Origin: an uncultured Senegalimassilia sp.
Lineage (GTDB): Bacteria > Actinomycetota > Coriobacteriia > Coriobacteriales > Eggerthellaceae
NCBI GenBank assembly: GCA_934630815.1
Contig: CAKTWI010000012.1
Span: 1-63,828, forward strand
Length of the DNA: 63,828 nt
Reading direction: 5' to 3'
Positions within the stretch are counted from its first letter, which is position 1. Each line of letters begins with the position of its first letter. The notes beneath the pieces were generated by a model. That model ran no database searches and was not told where the DNA came from. It worked only from the letters and a program-made list of their open reading frames with translations. The translations under genes and the position numbers were made by a program. Positions 15,095 to 24,544 of the stretch are shown in pieces.

Positions 15095-17941
15095 ATGATC
15101 GGCGTATTCGAAGGCATGGTGCGGCAGAACCCGCAGCGCACGTGCTTCACGTTTGTCGATAAGGAAGGGAACGTGGAAGCGTTCTCGTATAGGGAAGCCC
15201 GCATGATGGCGGCGGGCCTGGCCAGCTTGTTGCGTCGAAGGGGCGTCGAGCCAGGCGATGCCGTGGTGATCGACCTGCCGAACAACCCGGCCTTCGTCAT
15301 CATGCTGCTTGCGGCCGCCTACGGCGGGTTCTCGCTCATCACCATGAACACGCGCCTGACCGATGCCGAGAAGCAGGCGCGCCTGCTCGACCTGCAGCGC
15401 TCCCGCGCTGTGAACATCGCCTACACCGTCGATATGTCGAACGCGGCGCACCTGCTGCAAACCGTGGCCGACGAGGCCACCGGCACCGCTGAGACGGCTT
15501 CCCATGGCCGCGGCCATGCGCAGCGCACGGCCTTTGCGGCGCGCACCAACATCGCCACGGCCGAGGCCCGCACCACCCGCGCGCTCGGCCGCGCGGGCCA
15601 CGGCCGCCAGGCGGCGCGCCGTCGCGAGGACGTCGCCCGCCAGGATGCCGTGGAAAGCGTCATCCATTTCGCCGAACGCGGCGCGCACGTGTTCGATCAC
15701 GGCGCCGTGGCGGTGGTCATGTTCACCTCCGGCACCACCGGCCGCTCGAAGGCCGTGCCCCTGACATGGGACAACCTGTGCGGCTCGGCGGCGGTCTCGA
15801 ACGCTGCGCTCAACCGCCGCGGCGAGGGGCTGTGGCAGGCGGCGCTGCCCCTGTATCACGTTGGCGGCCTGCAGATGGTGGTGCGCAGCTTCCTGAACGC
15901 GAACCCGTTCATCCTCTACGAGCGCTTCGATGCCCGCCGCGTGCTGGCCGACGCCGCCCGTCGCGGCGCCACCCATATCTCGGTAGTCGACAAGATGCTG
16001 CAGGACATGCTGGCGGCGCCGAACGCCGACCAGCTGCGTCGCTACGTGTGCATCCTGCTGGGCGGGGGCCCGCTGAACGCGCAGACGCTCGGCAGCGCCC
16101 TGGCCGCGCGTGCCCGCGTGTACGCCAGCTACGGCATGACCGAGACGTCCAGCAACATCGCAAACTCCCTGGTGTTGCCCGGTTTCACGGGCGGCATGCA
16201 GCTGCTTCCCGGCTACGAGGCGCGCATCGTGGACGCCGGCCCCGACGGGTTCGGCCGTCTTGCCGTGCGCGGCCCCGGGTTGTTCTCCGGCTACCTGAAC
16301 GCGCGGGCCGCCTACACAGCCGACGGGTTCTTCCTCACCGGCGACACGGCGGCGATCGCGCCCGACGGCAAGCTGTACGTCAAGGAGCGCACCGACGACA
16401 TGTTCATCTCGGGCGGAGAGAACGTCTATCCCGCCGAAATCCGCGAGAAGCTGCTGCGCGTGCCCGGTGTGGCCGACGTCTACATCTTCGGCGCTCCCGA
16501 CGAGAAGTGGGGCCGCCGCCCTGTCGGCTTCATCGAGCGCGATGCGGCGTACGACCTGCCCAGGCCCCTGTCCGCCTCCGTTGGCACGAGCGTCGCGGGG
16601 CAGCGCGGCCGCACCGTCTCCGACCGCATATTCGCCCAGGAGGCGGCGCGCAGCGTGGCGTCCCAGCTGTCACGTGTGTACCAGCCGAAGCACCTGTTCG
16701 TGTTGGATGCGTTCCCGCGCACGGGCATCGGCAAGGTGGACCGCACGGCGCTGCGCAAGCTCTACGAGCAGCGCATCGAGGTCAAGCGCGTGAACCTGTA
16801 CCGCATCCGCCTGCCGTTCCGCAAGCCCTTCGCCACGGCGAAGGGGACGCTGTCGTTTCGCGAATCGCTGCTGGTGGAAGTGGTGGACCACGCCGGCCGC
16901 ACGGGCCTTGGCGAGTGCGCGGCCTTCCCCACCGATTGGTATCTGCCCGAAACGCTCGACCAGGACCTGCGCATCCTGCAGGAGCAGCTCATCCCCTTGG
17001 TACTGAACACGGTGCTCCTGCACCCCTCCGAGGCCGACGGCCTGCTGGCGGCGTGCCCGGGTGCCGATGCGCTGCCTATGGCGCGCGGGGCCATCGAACC
17101 TGCACTGTGGGACCTGTACGGCAAGATCGTCGGTCAGCCGCTGTGGAAGCTCATCGGCGGGCAGGCGCCTGAAGATGGTCGGCCCGCATCGGCGTTGGCA
17201 GGGGCCGCCGTGCCCGTGGGCTCGGTGCCCGACACGCTGGCCGCCGTGCAGCGCTGCGTGGACGACGGGTATGCACGCGTGAAGCTGAAGGTGACGCCGG
17301 GCACGGCGCCGTTTTGCGTGCAGGCGGTGCGCGAGGCGTTCCCCGACCTGGTCATATCGCTGGACGCGAACCAAAGCTTCACCGAGCGCGACCTTGACGT
17401 GCTGCGCGGCCTTGATGCGCTGGGAATCGCCTGGATCGAGGAGCCCCTCGATCCGCGGCGCACGCCGGCCAACGGCCCGCACGACCTGTTCGCGCGCCTG
17501 GCCCAGCTGCAGCGCCGCATCCAAACGCCGGTGTGCCTGGACGAGTCCATCTTCACCGCAAGCGATCTGGCGAAGGCGCTCAAGCACCAGGAGCTGAAGT
17601 GCTACGCGCTCAAAATCGGGAAATTCGGCGGCATCCAGCCTGCGCTGCAGTTCGTGCGCATGGCGAACGCGCGCGGCATGAGCGTGTGGATGGGCGGCAT
17701 GTACGACACCGGCATCTCGCGGCGTATGCATGCGGCGTTCCAGATGCTGCCCGGCGTGGTCGACGCGGGCGACATCGGCGCCACCTCGCGCTACTTCGAC
17801 GTCGACGTCACTGATCCGCCGTACACGGTGGAGCGCGGGATGGTCACGCTCGAGCGTCGAGGCCATGAGCACGGCCTGGGCTGCACGCTCGACCGATCGG
17901 CCTTGTCGCGCGTGCTCATCGACCAGCAGACATACGAATAG
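15095..17941 (+). CDS. menE-menC: MenE-MenC fusion: o-succinylbenzoate-CoA ligase plus o-succinylbenzoate synthase
   Basis: A single frame of 948 residues joins two consecutive enzymes. Residues 1 to about 563 are an acyl-adenylating ligase (VVMFTSGTTGRSKAVPLT, ASYGMTETSS, FLTGDTAAI, and the ending FPRTGIGKVDRTALRKL). Residues about 566-948 are an enolase-superfamily OSB synthase (YRIRLPFRKPF start, VKLKVTPG lysine, SLDANQSF, WIEEPLD, CLDESIF, ALKIGKFGG lysine). MenC makes o-succinylbenzoate from SHCHC and MenE activates it with CoA. There is almost no linker. MenE carries an Arg/Ala-rich insertion near residues 130-200. All catalytic residues I can name are present. The start is ATG 15095; its ribosome site is weak. 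Confidence 0.94.
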   Translation: MIGVFEGMVRQNPQRTCFTFVDKEGNVEAFSYREARMMAAGLASLLRRRGVEPGDAVVIDLPNNPAFVIMLLAAAYGGFSLITMNTRLTDAEKQARLLDLQRSRAVNIAYTVDMSNAAHLLQTVADEATGTAETASHGRGHAQRTAFAARTNIATAEARTTRALGRAGHGRQAARRREDVARQDAVESVIHFAERGAHVFDHGAVAVVMFTSGTTGRSKAVPLTWDNLCGSAAVSNAALNRRGEGLWQAALPLYHVGGLQMVVRSFLNANPFILYERFDARRVLADAARRGATHISVVDKMLQDMLAAPNADQLRRYVCILLGGGPLNAQTLGSALAARARVYASYGMTETSSNIANSLVLPGFTGGMQLLPGYEARIVDAGPDGFGRLAVRGPGLFSGYLNARAAYTADGFFLTGDTAAIAPDGKLYVKERTDDMFISGGENVYPAEIREKLLRVPGVADVYIFGAPDEKWGRRPVGFIERDAAYDLPRPLSASVGTSVAGQRGRTVSDRIFAQEAARSVASQLSRVYQPKHLFVLDAFPRTGIGKVDRTALRKLYEQRIEVKRVNLYRIRLPFRKPFATAKGTLSFRESLLVEVVDHAGRTGLGECAAFPTDWYLPETLDQDLRILQEQLIPLVLNTVLLHPSEADGLLAACPGADALPMARGAIEPALWDLYGKIVGQPLWKLIGGQAPEDGRPASALAGAAVPVGSVPDTLAAVQRCVDDGYARVKLKVTPGTAPFCVQAVREAFPDLVISLDANQSFTERDLDVLRGLDALGIAWIEEPLDPRRTPANGPHDLFARLAQLQRRIQTPVCLDESIFTASDLAKALKHQELKCYALKIGKFGGIQPALQFVRMANARGMSVWMGGMYDTGISRRMHAAFQMLPGVVDAGDIGATSRYFDVDVTDPPYTVERGMVTLERRGHEHGLGCTLDRSALSRVLIDQQTYE

Positions 17942-18228
17942 CGCTCGCCGTCCCCGCCGCCGTTCCGGCGCACGGCGCTCGCCTTTTCGGACCGCTGCGG
18001 CCTTGGCGTGCAGGGTCGCTTTCCGCGTGACCGCGACCTTGGTGAGCATCGCCTCGCGATCCCGGATCGGCTTTGCGCGCGTTCCGCCGCGCGAATCGCC
18101 TCACGCAAAACCGCGCATACACCCCAGGCATTATTCATTTGCATCGGAAAATATCCTATACGAATCCTTTACATAGCCTCGTGTGGGGTATAGTGGTGAG
18201 GACTATTTACTCTGACGAGGAGGGTTCG
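17942..18228. other. Intergenic region before the APC antiporter
   Basis: No gene is seen in these 287 bases. A possible promoter (TTTACA at 18168-18173, TATAGT at 18189-18194, 15-base spacer) precedes the antiporter start by about 35 bases. The proximal half is very GC-rich and the distal half AT-rich. Confidence 0.5.
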
Positions 18229-19749
18229 ATGAACAACGCTAACGAAGCGGCAGGCGCTTCTATGGCCGCTTCCGGCACGGTGGCAACCGGGTCCGGCGCG
18301 CTGCATGACCTGGAACATCACGGCAAGCTGGGCATTTTCCGTCTAGTAGCGTCGGTCATCACGCTGATCCTCGGCGCCGGCGTGTTCACGCTGTCCGGCG
18401 ATCAGGCTGCCCATGGCGCCAGCGGTGCCGCCATCCTCACGGCCTGGGGCATCTCGGCCGTGGGCGTGCTGTGCCTGGTCATGACGTTTTTCGCGCTGTC
18501 GCGCCTTAAGCCCCAGCTCAAGGGCGGCATCTACAGCTATGCTGCCGCCGGCTTCGGCGACTTCCTGGGCTTCAACAGCGCGTGGGGCTATTGGATTTCC
18601 GCCATCCTGTGCACCGTCAGCTTCTCCGCGCTCCTGTGCGGCGCCCTATCGTATTTCTTTCCCGTCTTCGGCACGGGCAACAACCTGGCCTCCGTCATCG
18701 TGGCCAGCTGCATCATCTGGTTCTACGCGTTTTTGGTCAGCCGCGGCGTGAAGGAGGCGGCGGGCGTCAACCTGATTATCACCATCAGCAAGTTCGTCCC
18801 CATCTTCGTTGCGCTTACCGCCATCATCTTCTTCCAGAAGTTCGACGTGAACATCTTCATGGAGAACATGGCGCACGGCTCGATGGAGGGCATGACGTTC
18901 TTTGAGCAGGTCAGCGGCACCATGATGGTCACCATCTGGGTGTTCCTCGGCATCGAGGGCGCCGTGGCCATCTCCGGCCGCGCCAAGAAGGACAGCGACG
19001 TGGGCAAGGCCACCGTCATCGCCTTCGTCTGCGTGCTCACCATCTATCTGCTGGTCTCCACCTTGTCCATGGGCGTCATGCCGCTCTCCGAGCTCTCCGA
19101 GCTGTCCAACCCGGCTCTTGCCGGCGTCATGGAGCGCGCCGTCGGCCCGTGGGGTGCTACGCTCATCAACGGCGGCGTGGTCCTGTCCCTGGTCGGCGCT
19201 ATGCTCGGCTACACCGTGCTCTCCGCCGAATGCCCCTATGAGGCGGCTGCCCAGGGCGGTTTTGTGAAGGCGTTCGCCCGTGTGAACAAGAAGGGCGCGC
19301 CCATCGTCACGCTGGTCGTCACGAACCTGATCATCGAGGTGTTCCTCGTCATCATGCTGTTCTCCGAGAGCACGTACCAGTTCTTCTATGCGCTGTCCGC
19401 CGGCATGATCTTGCTGCCGTACCTGCTTTCGGCCGCGTATTTCGCGAAAGTCGCCTTCACCGAGGCTGATTCCTTCAAGGGCAAGCTGGGCGTTCCCGTG
19501 CTCGTTTGGCGCGTATTCGCCGTCCTGGGCGTCATCTACAGCGTGTTCCTTGCATGGGCAAGCGGCGCCGTCGGCGTTACACTCATGTCTATCCTGTATG
19601 CTCCTGGCATCTTGCTATATATCAAGGGCAAGAAGGAGCGTAGCCAGCCGTTCTTGGAGAACACGCTCGATCGCGTGGTCGCCGCCGTCATCCTCATCGC
19701 GGCCATCGTGTCGATCGGCCTGCTGGTCACGGGAACGGTTTCCATTTAG
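18229..19749 (+). CDS. APC-family amino acid antiporter (basic amino acid/polyamine type)
   Basis: This 506-residue protein with about twelve membrane spans belongs to the amino acid-polyamine-organocation superfamily, closest in pattern to the basic amino acid/polyamine antiporters (ArcD-like arginine/ornithine exchangers). The first span carries SVITLILGAGVFTLSGDQA, the Gly-rich break that forms the substrate site. IWVFLGIEGAVAISGRAKK in the sixth span is also characteristic. The frame is open upstream, but ATG 18229 follows GAGGAGGG and fits the family start. No arginine deiminase genes adjoin, so the substrate assignment is tentative. Confidence 0.85.
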   Translation: MNNANEAAGASMAASGTVATGSGALHDLEHHGKLGIFRLVASVITLILGAGVFTLSGDQAAHGASGAAILTAWGISAVGVLCLVMTFFALSRLKPQLKGGIYSYAAAGFGDFLGFNSAWGYWISAILCTVSFSALLCGALSYFFPVFGTGNNLASVIVASCIIWFYAFLVSRGVKEAAGVNLIITISKFVPIFVALTAIIFFQKFDVNIFMENMAHGSMEGMTFFEQVSGTMMVTIWVFLGIEGAVAISGRAKKDSDVGKATVIAFVCVLTIYLLVSTLSMGVMPLSELSELSNPALAGVMERAVGPWGATLINGGVVLSLVGAMLGYTVLSAECPYEAAAQGGFVKAFARVNKKGAPIVTLVVTNLIIEVFLVIMLFSESTYQFFYALSAGMILLPYLLSAAYFAKVAFTEADSFKGKLGVPVLVWRVFAVLGVIYSVFLAWASGAVGVTLMSILYAPGILLYIKGKKERSQPFLENTLDRVVAAVILIAAIVSIGLLVTGTVSI

Positions 19750-19794
19750 CGCAAGCCGCATGGTATAGGTAGGAATCGGAAGAGGGACAAGACA

Positions 19795-20373
19795 GTGGAA
19801 CTGCTTGAAGAGCGCATCAGGCGCGACGGTGTGGTGAAGTCGGAAGGCGTTCTGAAGGTGGACGGTTTTCTGAACCACCAGATGGACATCAACCTGTTCA
19901 ACGAGATGGGCAAGGAGCTCAAGCGCCTGTTCGCCGACGCGCCCATCAACAAGATTCTCACCATCGAGGCGTCGGGCATCGGCATCGCCGCCGTGGTGGC
20001 GCAGCACTTCGATGTGCCGGTGGTGTTCGCGAAGAAAAGCCAGTCCATCAACCTTGACGGCGACGTGTACTCCACGAAGATCCAGTCGTTCACGCATCAG
20101 CGCATCTACGACGTCATCGTGTCGAAGAAGTTCCTGAACGCCGACGATCACGTGCTGCTCATCGACGACTTCCTGGCCAACGGTTGCGCCCTGAACGGCC
20201 TTATCGACCTGGTCGAGGAAGCTGGCGCTACGGTCGAGGGCATCGGCATCGCCGTGGAGAAAGGCTTCCAGCCCGGCGGCGATGATCTGCGCCGTCGCGG
20301 CTACCACCTGGAGTCGCTGGCCATCGTGCAGTCCATGAACCCTGAAACCGGTGAGATCGAATTCCGTCGATGA
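19795..20373 (+). CDS. xpt: Xanthine phosphoribosyltransferase
   Basis: This 192-residue purine salvage enzyme converts xanthine and PRPP to XMP. The type I PRTase core is [19 protein letters not shown], and [12 protein letters not shown] with [15 protein letters not shown] at the N-terminus is typical of Xpt. The start is GTG at 19795 with AGAGGGA upstream. It overlaps the permease start by four bases (ATGA at 20370-20373), giving a tight salvage operon. Unlike the Bacillus operon, I see no purine riboswitch in the short space before it. Confidence 0.95.
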   Translation: MELLEERIRRDGVVKSEGVLKVDGFLNHQMDINLFNEMGKELKRLFADAPINKILTIEASGIGIAAVVAQHFDVPVVFAKKSQSINLDGDVYSTKIQSFTHQRIYDVIVSKKFLNADDHVLLIDDFLANGCALNGLIDLVEEAGATVEGIGIAVEKGFQPGGDDLRRRGYHLESLAIVQSMNPETGEIEFRR

Positions 20374-21758
20374 ACATGCGCATGAAGCCCTTCGATCACG
20401 ACGAGCTGCTCAAACTTGACGGCGACGTCCCGTTCGTCCGCTCCGTGCCGTACGGCATCCAGCATATCCTGGCCATGTTCGTGGCCAACCTGGCGCCCAT
20501 CATGATCATCGCCGGCGCCGCCGGCCTTGACGACGTCTCCACCGGGGGCATGATCCAGGCCGCCATGCTGGTCGCCGGCATCGGCACGCTCATCCAGCTC
20601 TTCCCCATCGGCCGCCTGGGCAGCGGCCTGCCCATCGTCATGGGCATCAGCTTCACCTTCGTTACCGTGCTCGCAGGCGTGGTGGCAACCTACGGCATGG
20701 GCGCGGCAATGGGCGCCATCATCGTTGGCGGTTGCATCGAGGGCGTGCTGGGCCTGTTCGCGCGGTATTGGCGCAAGCTCATCACCCCCATCGTCGCCGC
20801 CGTGGTGGTCACCTCCATCGGCTTCTCGCTGCTTTCCGTGGGCGCCACGTCGTTCGGCGGCGGTAGCGGGGCGGCCGATTTCGGCAGCCCGCGCAACCTG
20901 CTGCTCGGCACGGTGTCCCTGGTCGCCTGCCTGGCGTTCCAATGCCTGGTGAAGGGCAAGCAGAAGCACCTGTCCGTGCTGTTCGGCCTGGTCGTGGGCT
21001 ATATCGTGGCAATCCCCCTGGGCGCTGTCGACTTCAGCTCGTTCTCCGATATCAAGCTGTTCGCCGCGCCGTCCATCATGCCGTTCACGCCTGAGTTCGA
21101 TCTGGGCGCCATCATCTCGGTCACCCTTATCTTCCTGGTGTCGGCCACCGAGACGCTCGGCGACACCACCGCCGTGTGCCAGACGGGTCTGAACCGCAAC
21201 GTCACCGACAAGGAGCTTTCCGGCTCCATCGCCGCCGACGGCTTCGTCTCCGCGGTGTCCGGCTGCTTCGGCTGCATGCCCATCACGTCGTTCTCGCAGA
21301 ACGTCGGCCTGGTGGCCATGACGAAGGTGGTCAATCGCAAGGCCATCGCTACGGGCGCGTGCATCATGATCCTGGCGGCGTTCTGCCCGATCATCAGCGC
21401 GCTGTTCAGCAGCTTGCCCGAGCCCGTTTTGGGCGGCTGCACCATCATGATGTTCGGCAACATCATCGTGGCGGGCTTCCAGATGATCGCTTCCGCCGGC
21501 TTCTCTCAGCGCAACATCGTCATCGCGGCGCTGTCGCTGGCCATCGGCGTGGGCTTCACCCAGGTCGCTGAGATCTTCTCGTGCTTCCCTGAGCTGGTGC
21601 AGAGCGTGTTTGCGCAGAACTGCGTGGCCGTGGTGTTCTTGGTCGCCGTCGTGGCGAACCTGGTGCTGCCCCGGGATATGGAGGTCAAGGCCGCTGGCTC
21701 CGATGGCTCGTCGGACCCTGCCGACGATGCCGCGAAGGGCGACCAGCCGGCTGCGTAG
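20370..21758 (+). CDS. NCS2-family xanthine/purine permease
   Basis: This 462-residue polytopic nucleobase:cation symporter-2 permease is coupled to xpt, so xanthine is the probable substrate. Features are [20 protein letters not shown] at the first span, [13 protein letters not shown], the [15 protein letters not shown] motif with its conserved Glu in span 8, and [20 protein letters not shown] in span 10. Length is typical. It ends with a short acidic cytoplasmic tail. A 4-base overlap with xpt indicates translational coupling. Confidence 0.92.
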   Translation: MNMRMKPFDHDELLKLDGDVPFVRSVPYGIQHILAMFVANLAPIMIIAGAAGLDDVSTGGMIQAAMLVAGIGTLIQLFPIGRLGSGLPIVMGISFTFVTVLAGVVATYGMGAAMGAIIVGGCIEGVLGLFARYWRKLITPIVAAVVVTSIGFSLLSVGATSFGGGSGAADFGSPRNLLLGTVSLVACLAFQCLVKGKQKHLSVLFGLVVGYIVAIPLGAVDFSSFSDIKLFAAPSIMPFTPEFDLGAIISVTLIFLVSATETLGDTTAVCQTGLNRNVTDKELSGSIAADGFVSAVSGCFGCMPITSFSQNVGLVAMTKVVNRKAIATGACIMILAAFCPIISALFSSLPEPVLGGCTIMMFGNIIVAGFQMIASAGFSQRNIVIAALSLAIGVGFTQVAEIFSCFPELVQSVFAQNCVAVVFLVAVVANLVLPRDMEVKAAGSDGSSDPADDAAKGDQPAA

Positions 21759-22055
21759 CGTGTTCTCTTGGGGTTGCCGCGCAGCGCGGCCGCTTCCGAT
21801 GTGACGCCCACCTCGGTGCCGGCTTTGGTCAAGGCCGCAGCTTCCCCAGAACCGCAGGACCGCTCCGAAAAGTAACAGTTCCGTAAAACGCGGCTTTACT
21901 TTTGGATATAGCGTAAAGGAACCCCGTGAATGCGGGTTCGCATGCCAAAATAGAAGAGCTACCTGATTAGCAAGCCTCCGGCACGCCGGAGGGCTGGGAG
22001 GCGGGCCAAGTGCCCGCTTCTTTGATATGCACCCGACATAAGGAGACCCGCTTTT
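21759..22055 (+). other. Leader region with two hairpins before the CBS/CorC gene
   Basis: The last part holds two consecutive hairpins: CCTCCGGC/GCCGGAGG (21975-21982 with 21985-21992) and GCGGGC/GCCCGC (22001-22006 with 22012-22017) followed by TTCTTT. The second ends 38 bases before the start codon, so it could act as an attenuator. I do not recognise a known riboswitch class in it. The rest of the region shows nothing. Confidence 0.45.
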
Positions 22056-23378
22056 ATGCACATAGGCTTAAGCCTGATTCTTGTCGTTTTGTTCCTGGCT
22101 ATGAACGCGTTTTTCGTTATCGCCGAATTCGCTTTGGTGCGCGTTCGAAAATCCCAGCTCGAGCTGGCCGTCGAGCAAGGCAAGAAGGGTGCGAAAAGCG
22201 CCATGTACATTGCCGAGAACGTCAACCAGTACCTGTCCGCATGTCAGCTGGGCATCACGTTGGCGTCGCTGGCATTGGGCTGGTTGGGCGAGCCCGCGTT
22301 CTCCGCTCTCATCCGCCCGCTGTTCGAGATGTTGCACCTGCCCGAGGCCTTGATCAGCGTGGTGGCCGTGGCCATCGGCTACTTCATCATGACCACGCTG
22401 CACGTGGTGGTGGGCGAGCTGATCCCCAAATCGTTCGCCATCTTCGCAACCGAGCGCTATGCGCTGTTCACGGCCGGGCCGCTCATGGCGTTCTACAAGA
22501 TCACCTACCCCATCATGATCCTGTTCAACGGCATCACCAACGGTGTGGTGCGCCTGACCGGCCATGACCCGGCAAACGAGCGCGAGGTGTACACGGGCGA
22601 CGAGATCAAGCTGCTCATCGACGAGTCCACGGAAAGCGGTCTCATCGACCCCGAGCAGAACGAGTTCGTGGACAACATCTTCGACCTGGGCGACAAGGAC
22701 GCCGAGGCCATCATGACCCCGCGAACCGACCTGGTGTGCATCGACCTCGAGGACTCCCTGGAGGAGAACATGGCGCTGGTCACGCGCTACAAGTACACGC
22801 GCTACCCCGTGTGCCGCGAGACTAAGGACCGCATCGTGGGCTTCGTGCACGTGAAGGACCTGTACCTGATGCAGAAGGGCTCCACCATCGACGACCTGCC
22901 GGTGCGCACCATCGAGGCCGTGCCCGAGAGCATCCCCGTGGCGAAGCTGCTGCAGGTGCTGCAGGAGGGCTCCACGAAGATCGCCGTGGTGGTCGACGAG
23001 CACGGCGGCACGGCCGGCATCGTCACTATGACCGACATCATGGAGCAGATTGTCGGCCACGTCGATGACGAGTACCGCCACGCCGACAGCGAGCTCGTGA
23101 AGAAGCTCACCGACGACACCATGATGATCGACGGCGGCATGGCCGTGGGCGACTTCGAGGAGCTTATCGGCTTCACGCCCGAGGACGCCGAGGACTGCGA
23201 AACGCTCGGCGGCCTGATCATGGACGTGCTCGACCGCATCCCCTCCGAGGGCGAGAGCCTGACGCTCGAGGGCAAGGAGGCCACAGCGAAGCTGACCGTG
23301 GTGCGCATGGACCGCCATCGCATCGACCGTGTGAAGCTGGTGCTCACCCCGAAGCCCAAGCAAGAGGAAGACGAATAG
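22056..23378 (+). CDS. CNNM/HlyC-CorC family membrane protein (DUF21-CBS-CorC)
   Basis: This 440-residue protein has an N-terminal DUF21 membrane domain (about 1-190, starting LILVVLFLAMNAFFVIAEFA), a pair of CBS domains (about 205-325, with AIMTPRTDLVCI and VVVDEHGGTAGIVTMTDI) and a C-terminal CorC_HlyC domain (about 345-430). Members of this family are linked to Mg2+ or Co2+ efflux and ion homeostasis; the old name hemolysin is misleading. ATG 22056 has AAGGAGA 10 bases before it. It is followed by a strong terminator. Confidence 0.92.
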   Translation: MHIGLSLILVVLFLAMNAFFVIAEFALVRVRKSQLELAVEQGKKGAKSAMYIAENVNQYLSACQLGITLASLALGWLGEPAFSALIRPLFEMLHLPEALISVVAVAIGYFIMTTLHVVVGELIPKSFAIFATERYALFTAGPLMAFYKITYPIMILFNGITNGVVRLTGHDPANEREVYTGDEIKLLIDESTESGLIDPEQNEFVDNIFDLGDKDAEAIMTPRTDLVCIDLEDSLEENMALVTRYKYTRYPVCRETKDRIVGFVHVKDLYLMQKGSTIDDLPVRTIEAVPESIPVAKLLQVLQEGSTKIAVVVDEHGGTAGIVTMTDIMEQIVGHVDDEYRHADSELVKKLTDDTMMIDGGMAVGDFEELIGFTPEDAEDCETLGGLIMDVLDRIPSEGESLTLEGKEATAKLTVVRMDRHRIDRVKLVLTPKPKQEEDE

Positions 23379-23381
23379 CAA

Positions 23382-23412
23382 GAAGGCCTCCCAACCGGGA
23401 GGCCTTCGTTTT
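23382..23412 (+). terminator. Intrinsic terminator after the CNNM gene
   Basis: An 11-bp perfect stem (23382-23392 with 23397-23407), a four-base loop and GTTTT immediately follow the CDS stop. Confidence 0.85.
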
Positions 23413-23541
23413 GCCGTGCGTCGTTTTCCGTCCGGCGTTCTTGTCGAGCTCGGCGCGGAGCGCGCCTTGCGGAGAGTCGGGGTTCGGGGCGAACCGACCT
23501 GGCAGCTGCACATTCGCGGCTTCAACCGCGTGTTCGCCCTG

Positions 23542-24348
23542 CTACTCGACCTTCACGCCGGCGAAGCGCTCGGCGTTGTGCCATAGGATGTTCTCCAGCT
23601 CGTCCTCGGTGAATCCGGCGGTGGTGAGCGTACGGTACTCCTCGGCGGGGTCCCACATGGGGAAGTCGCTGCCGAACATGATGCGGTCGGTGCCCCACAT
23701 GCGCGTGAGCTCCACCGTGCGGCGCTGTCCCAGGAAGAACTGCGAGCTGGACTCGTCAAGGAACACGCGGTCGTTCATGGCAACCTCGTGCAGGATGTCG
23801 TAGCCCACCTCGTAGCGCGACCAGCAGCCGAAGTGCGCGGCGTCCACCACCAGGTCGGGGAACGTGCGCAGGATGTTCACCAGGCGGCGTGGGTGCGAGA
23901 AGTCGTAGCGGTAGTCGCCCGTGTGGATGACCACGGGAAGCCCCAGCTGCTCGCAGATGGCGTACACCTCCATAAGGCGCGGGTCGTCCATGTCCACCTT
24001 CTGCGTGTCGGGGTGCAGCTTGACGCCGCGTAGGCCCAGCTCAACGGCGCGCTGTAGCTCGGCTGCGGGGTCCTCGAAATCCTGCTGCATGGCGGCGAAG
24101 CCGATGAACTCGGGGTGCGCCTGGCACTGCTTCGCGATGAAGTCGTTGATGGCGGTCACGGCGTGTGCGGTGGTCGCCACGGAGTGCACGATGAAATGCG
24201 TGATGGGCGCGCGGTCCTTCGCCGCAAGCAGGCCGTCGGCCGTGCCATCGCCGAACATGCCAACGTTGTAGAAATCTCCGACGGCCTCCACGGCCTTCGG
24301 GGCGATTTTGTCGGGATAGATATGCGCATGCGCATCGATAACGGCCAT
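23542..24348 (-). CDS. Amidohydrolase family protein (amidohydrolase 2, TIM-barrel metal hydrolase)
   Basis: This protein of 268 residues shows the metal-binding pattern of the family: DAHAHIYP near the N-terminus, GVKLHPD, VVIHTGDYRYD, DAAHFGCW and FGSDFPMWDP with the catalytic Asp. These enzymes hydrolyse or decarboxylate small ring or carboxylated substrates; the substrate here is unknown. The start is ATG at 24348-24346 with AGGAG seven bases upstream. The longer frame reaching 24531 lacks a ribosome site. It is transcribed toward the CNNM gene. Confidence 0.87.
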   Translation of the reverse strand: MAVIDAHAHIYPDKIAPKAVEAVGDFYNVGMFGDGTADGLLAAKDRAPITHFIVHSVATTAHAVTAINDFIAKQCQAHPEFIGFAAMQQDFEDPAAELQRAVELGLRGVKLHPDTQKVDMDDPRLMEVYAICEQLGLPVVIHTGDYRYDFSHPRRLVNILRTFPDLVVDAAHFGCWSRYEVGYDILHEVAMNDRVFLDESSSQFFLGQRRTVELTRMWGTDRIMFGSDFPMWDPAEEYRTLTTAGFTEDELENILWHNAERFAGVKVE

Positions 24349-24544
24349 AATGCAACTCCTCATCTGAAAACTTCCCCGATTGTACGGCAGCGCAAAGCCA
24401 GGTTCCCCGGACATTTCGGGAAATCTGCTGGCAGGAGCGATCATGCTTTTGCTGCTGGAATGCGCAGGGGACGCGGCTGGTGCCGCGTCCCCTGCGCTTG
24501 CGGGCTGCGCTCCCGCGCAAAGCCCGCTCATATCCGATTGCGGC

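Noticed and set aside
19750..19794. Purine riboswitch before xpt
   Set aside because: The gap is only 45 bases and contains none of the conserved purine aptamer blocks. Control must lie elsewhere.
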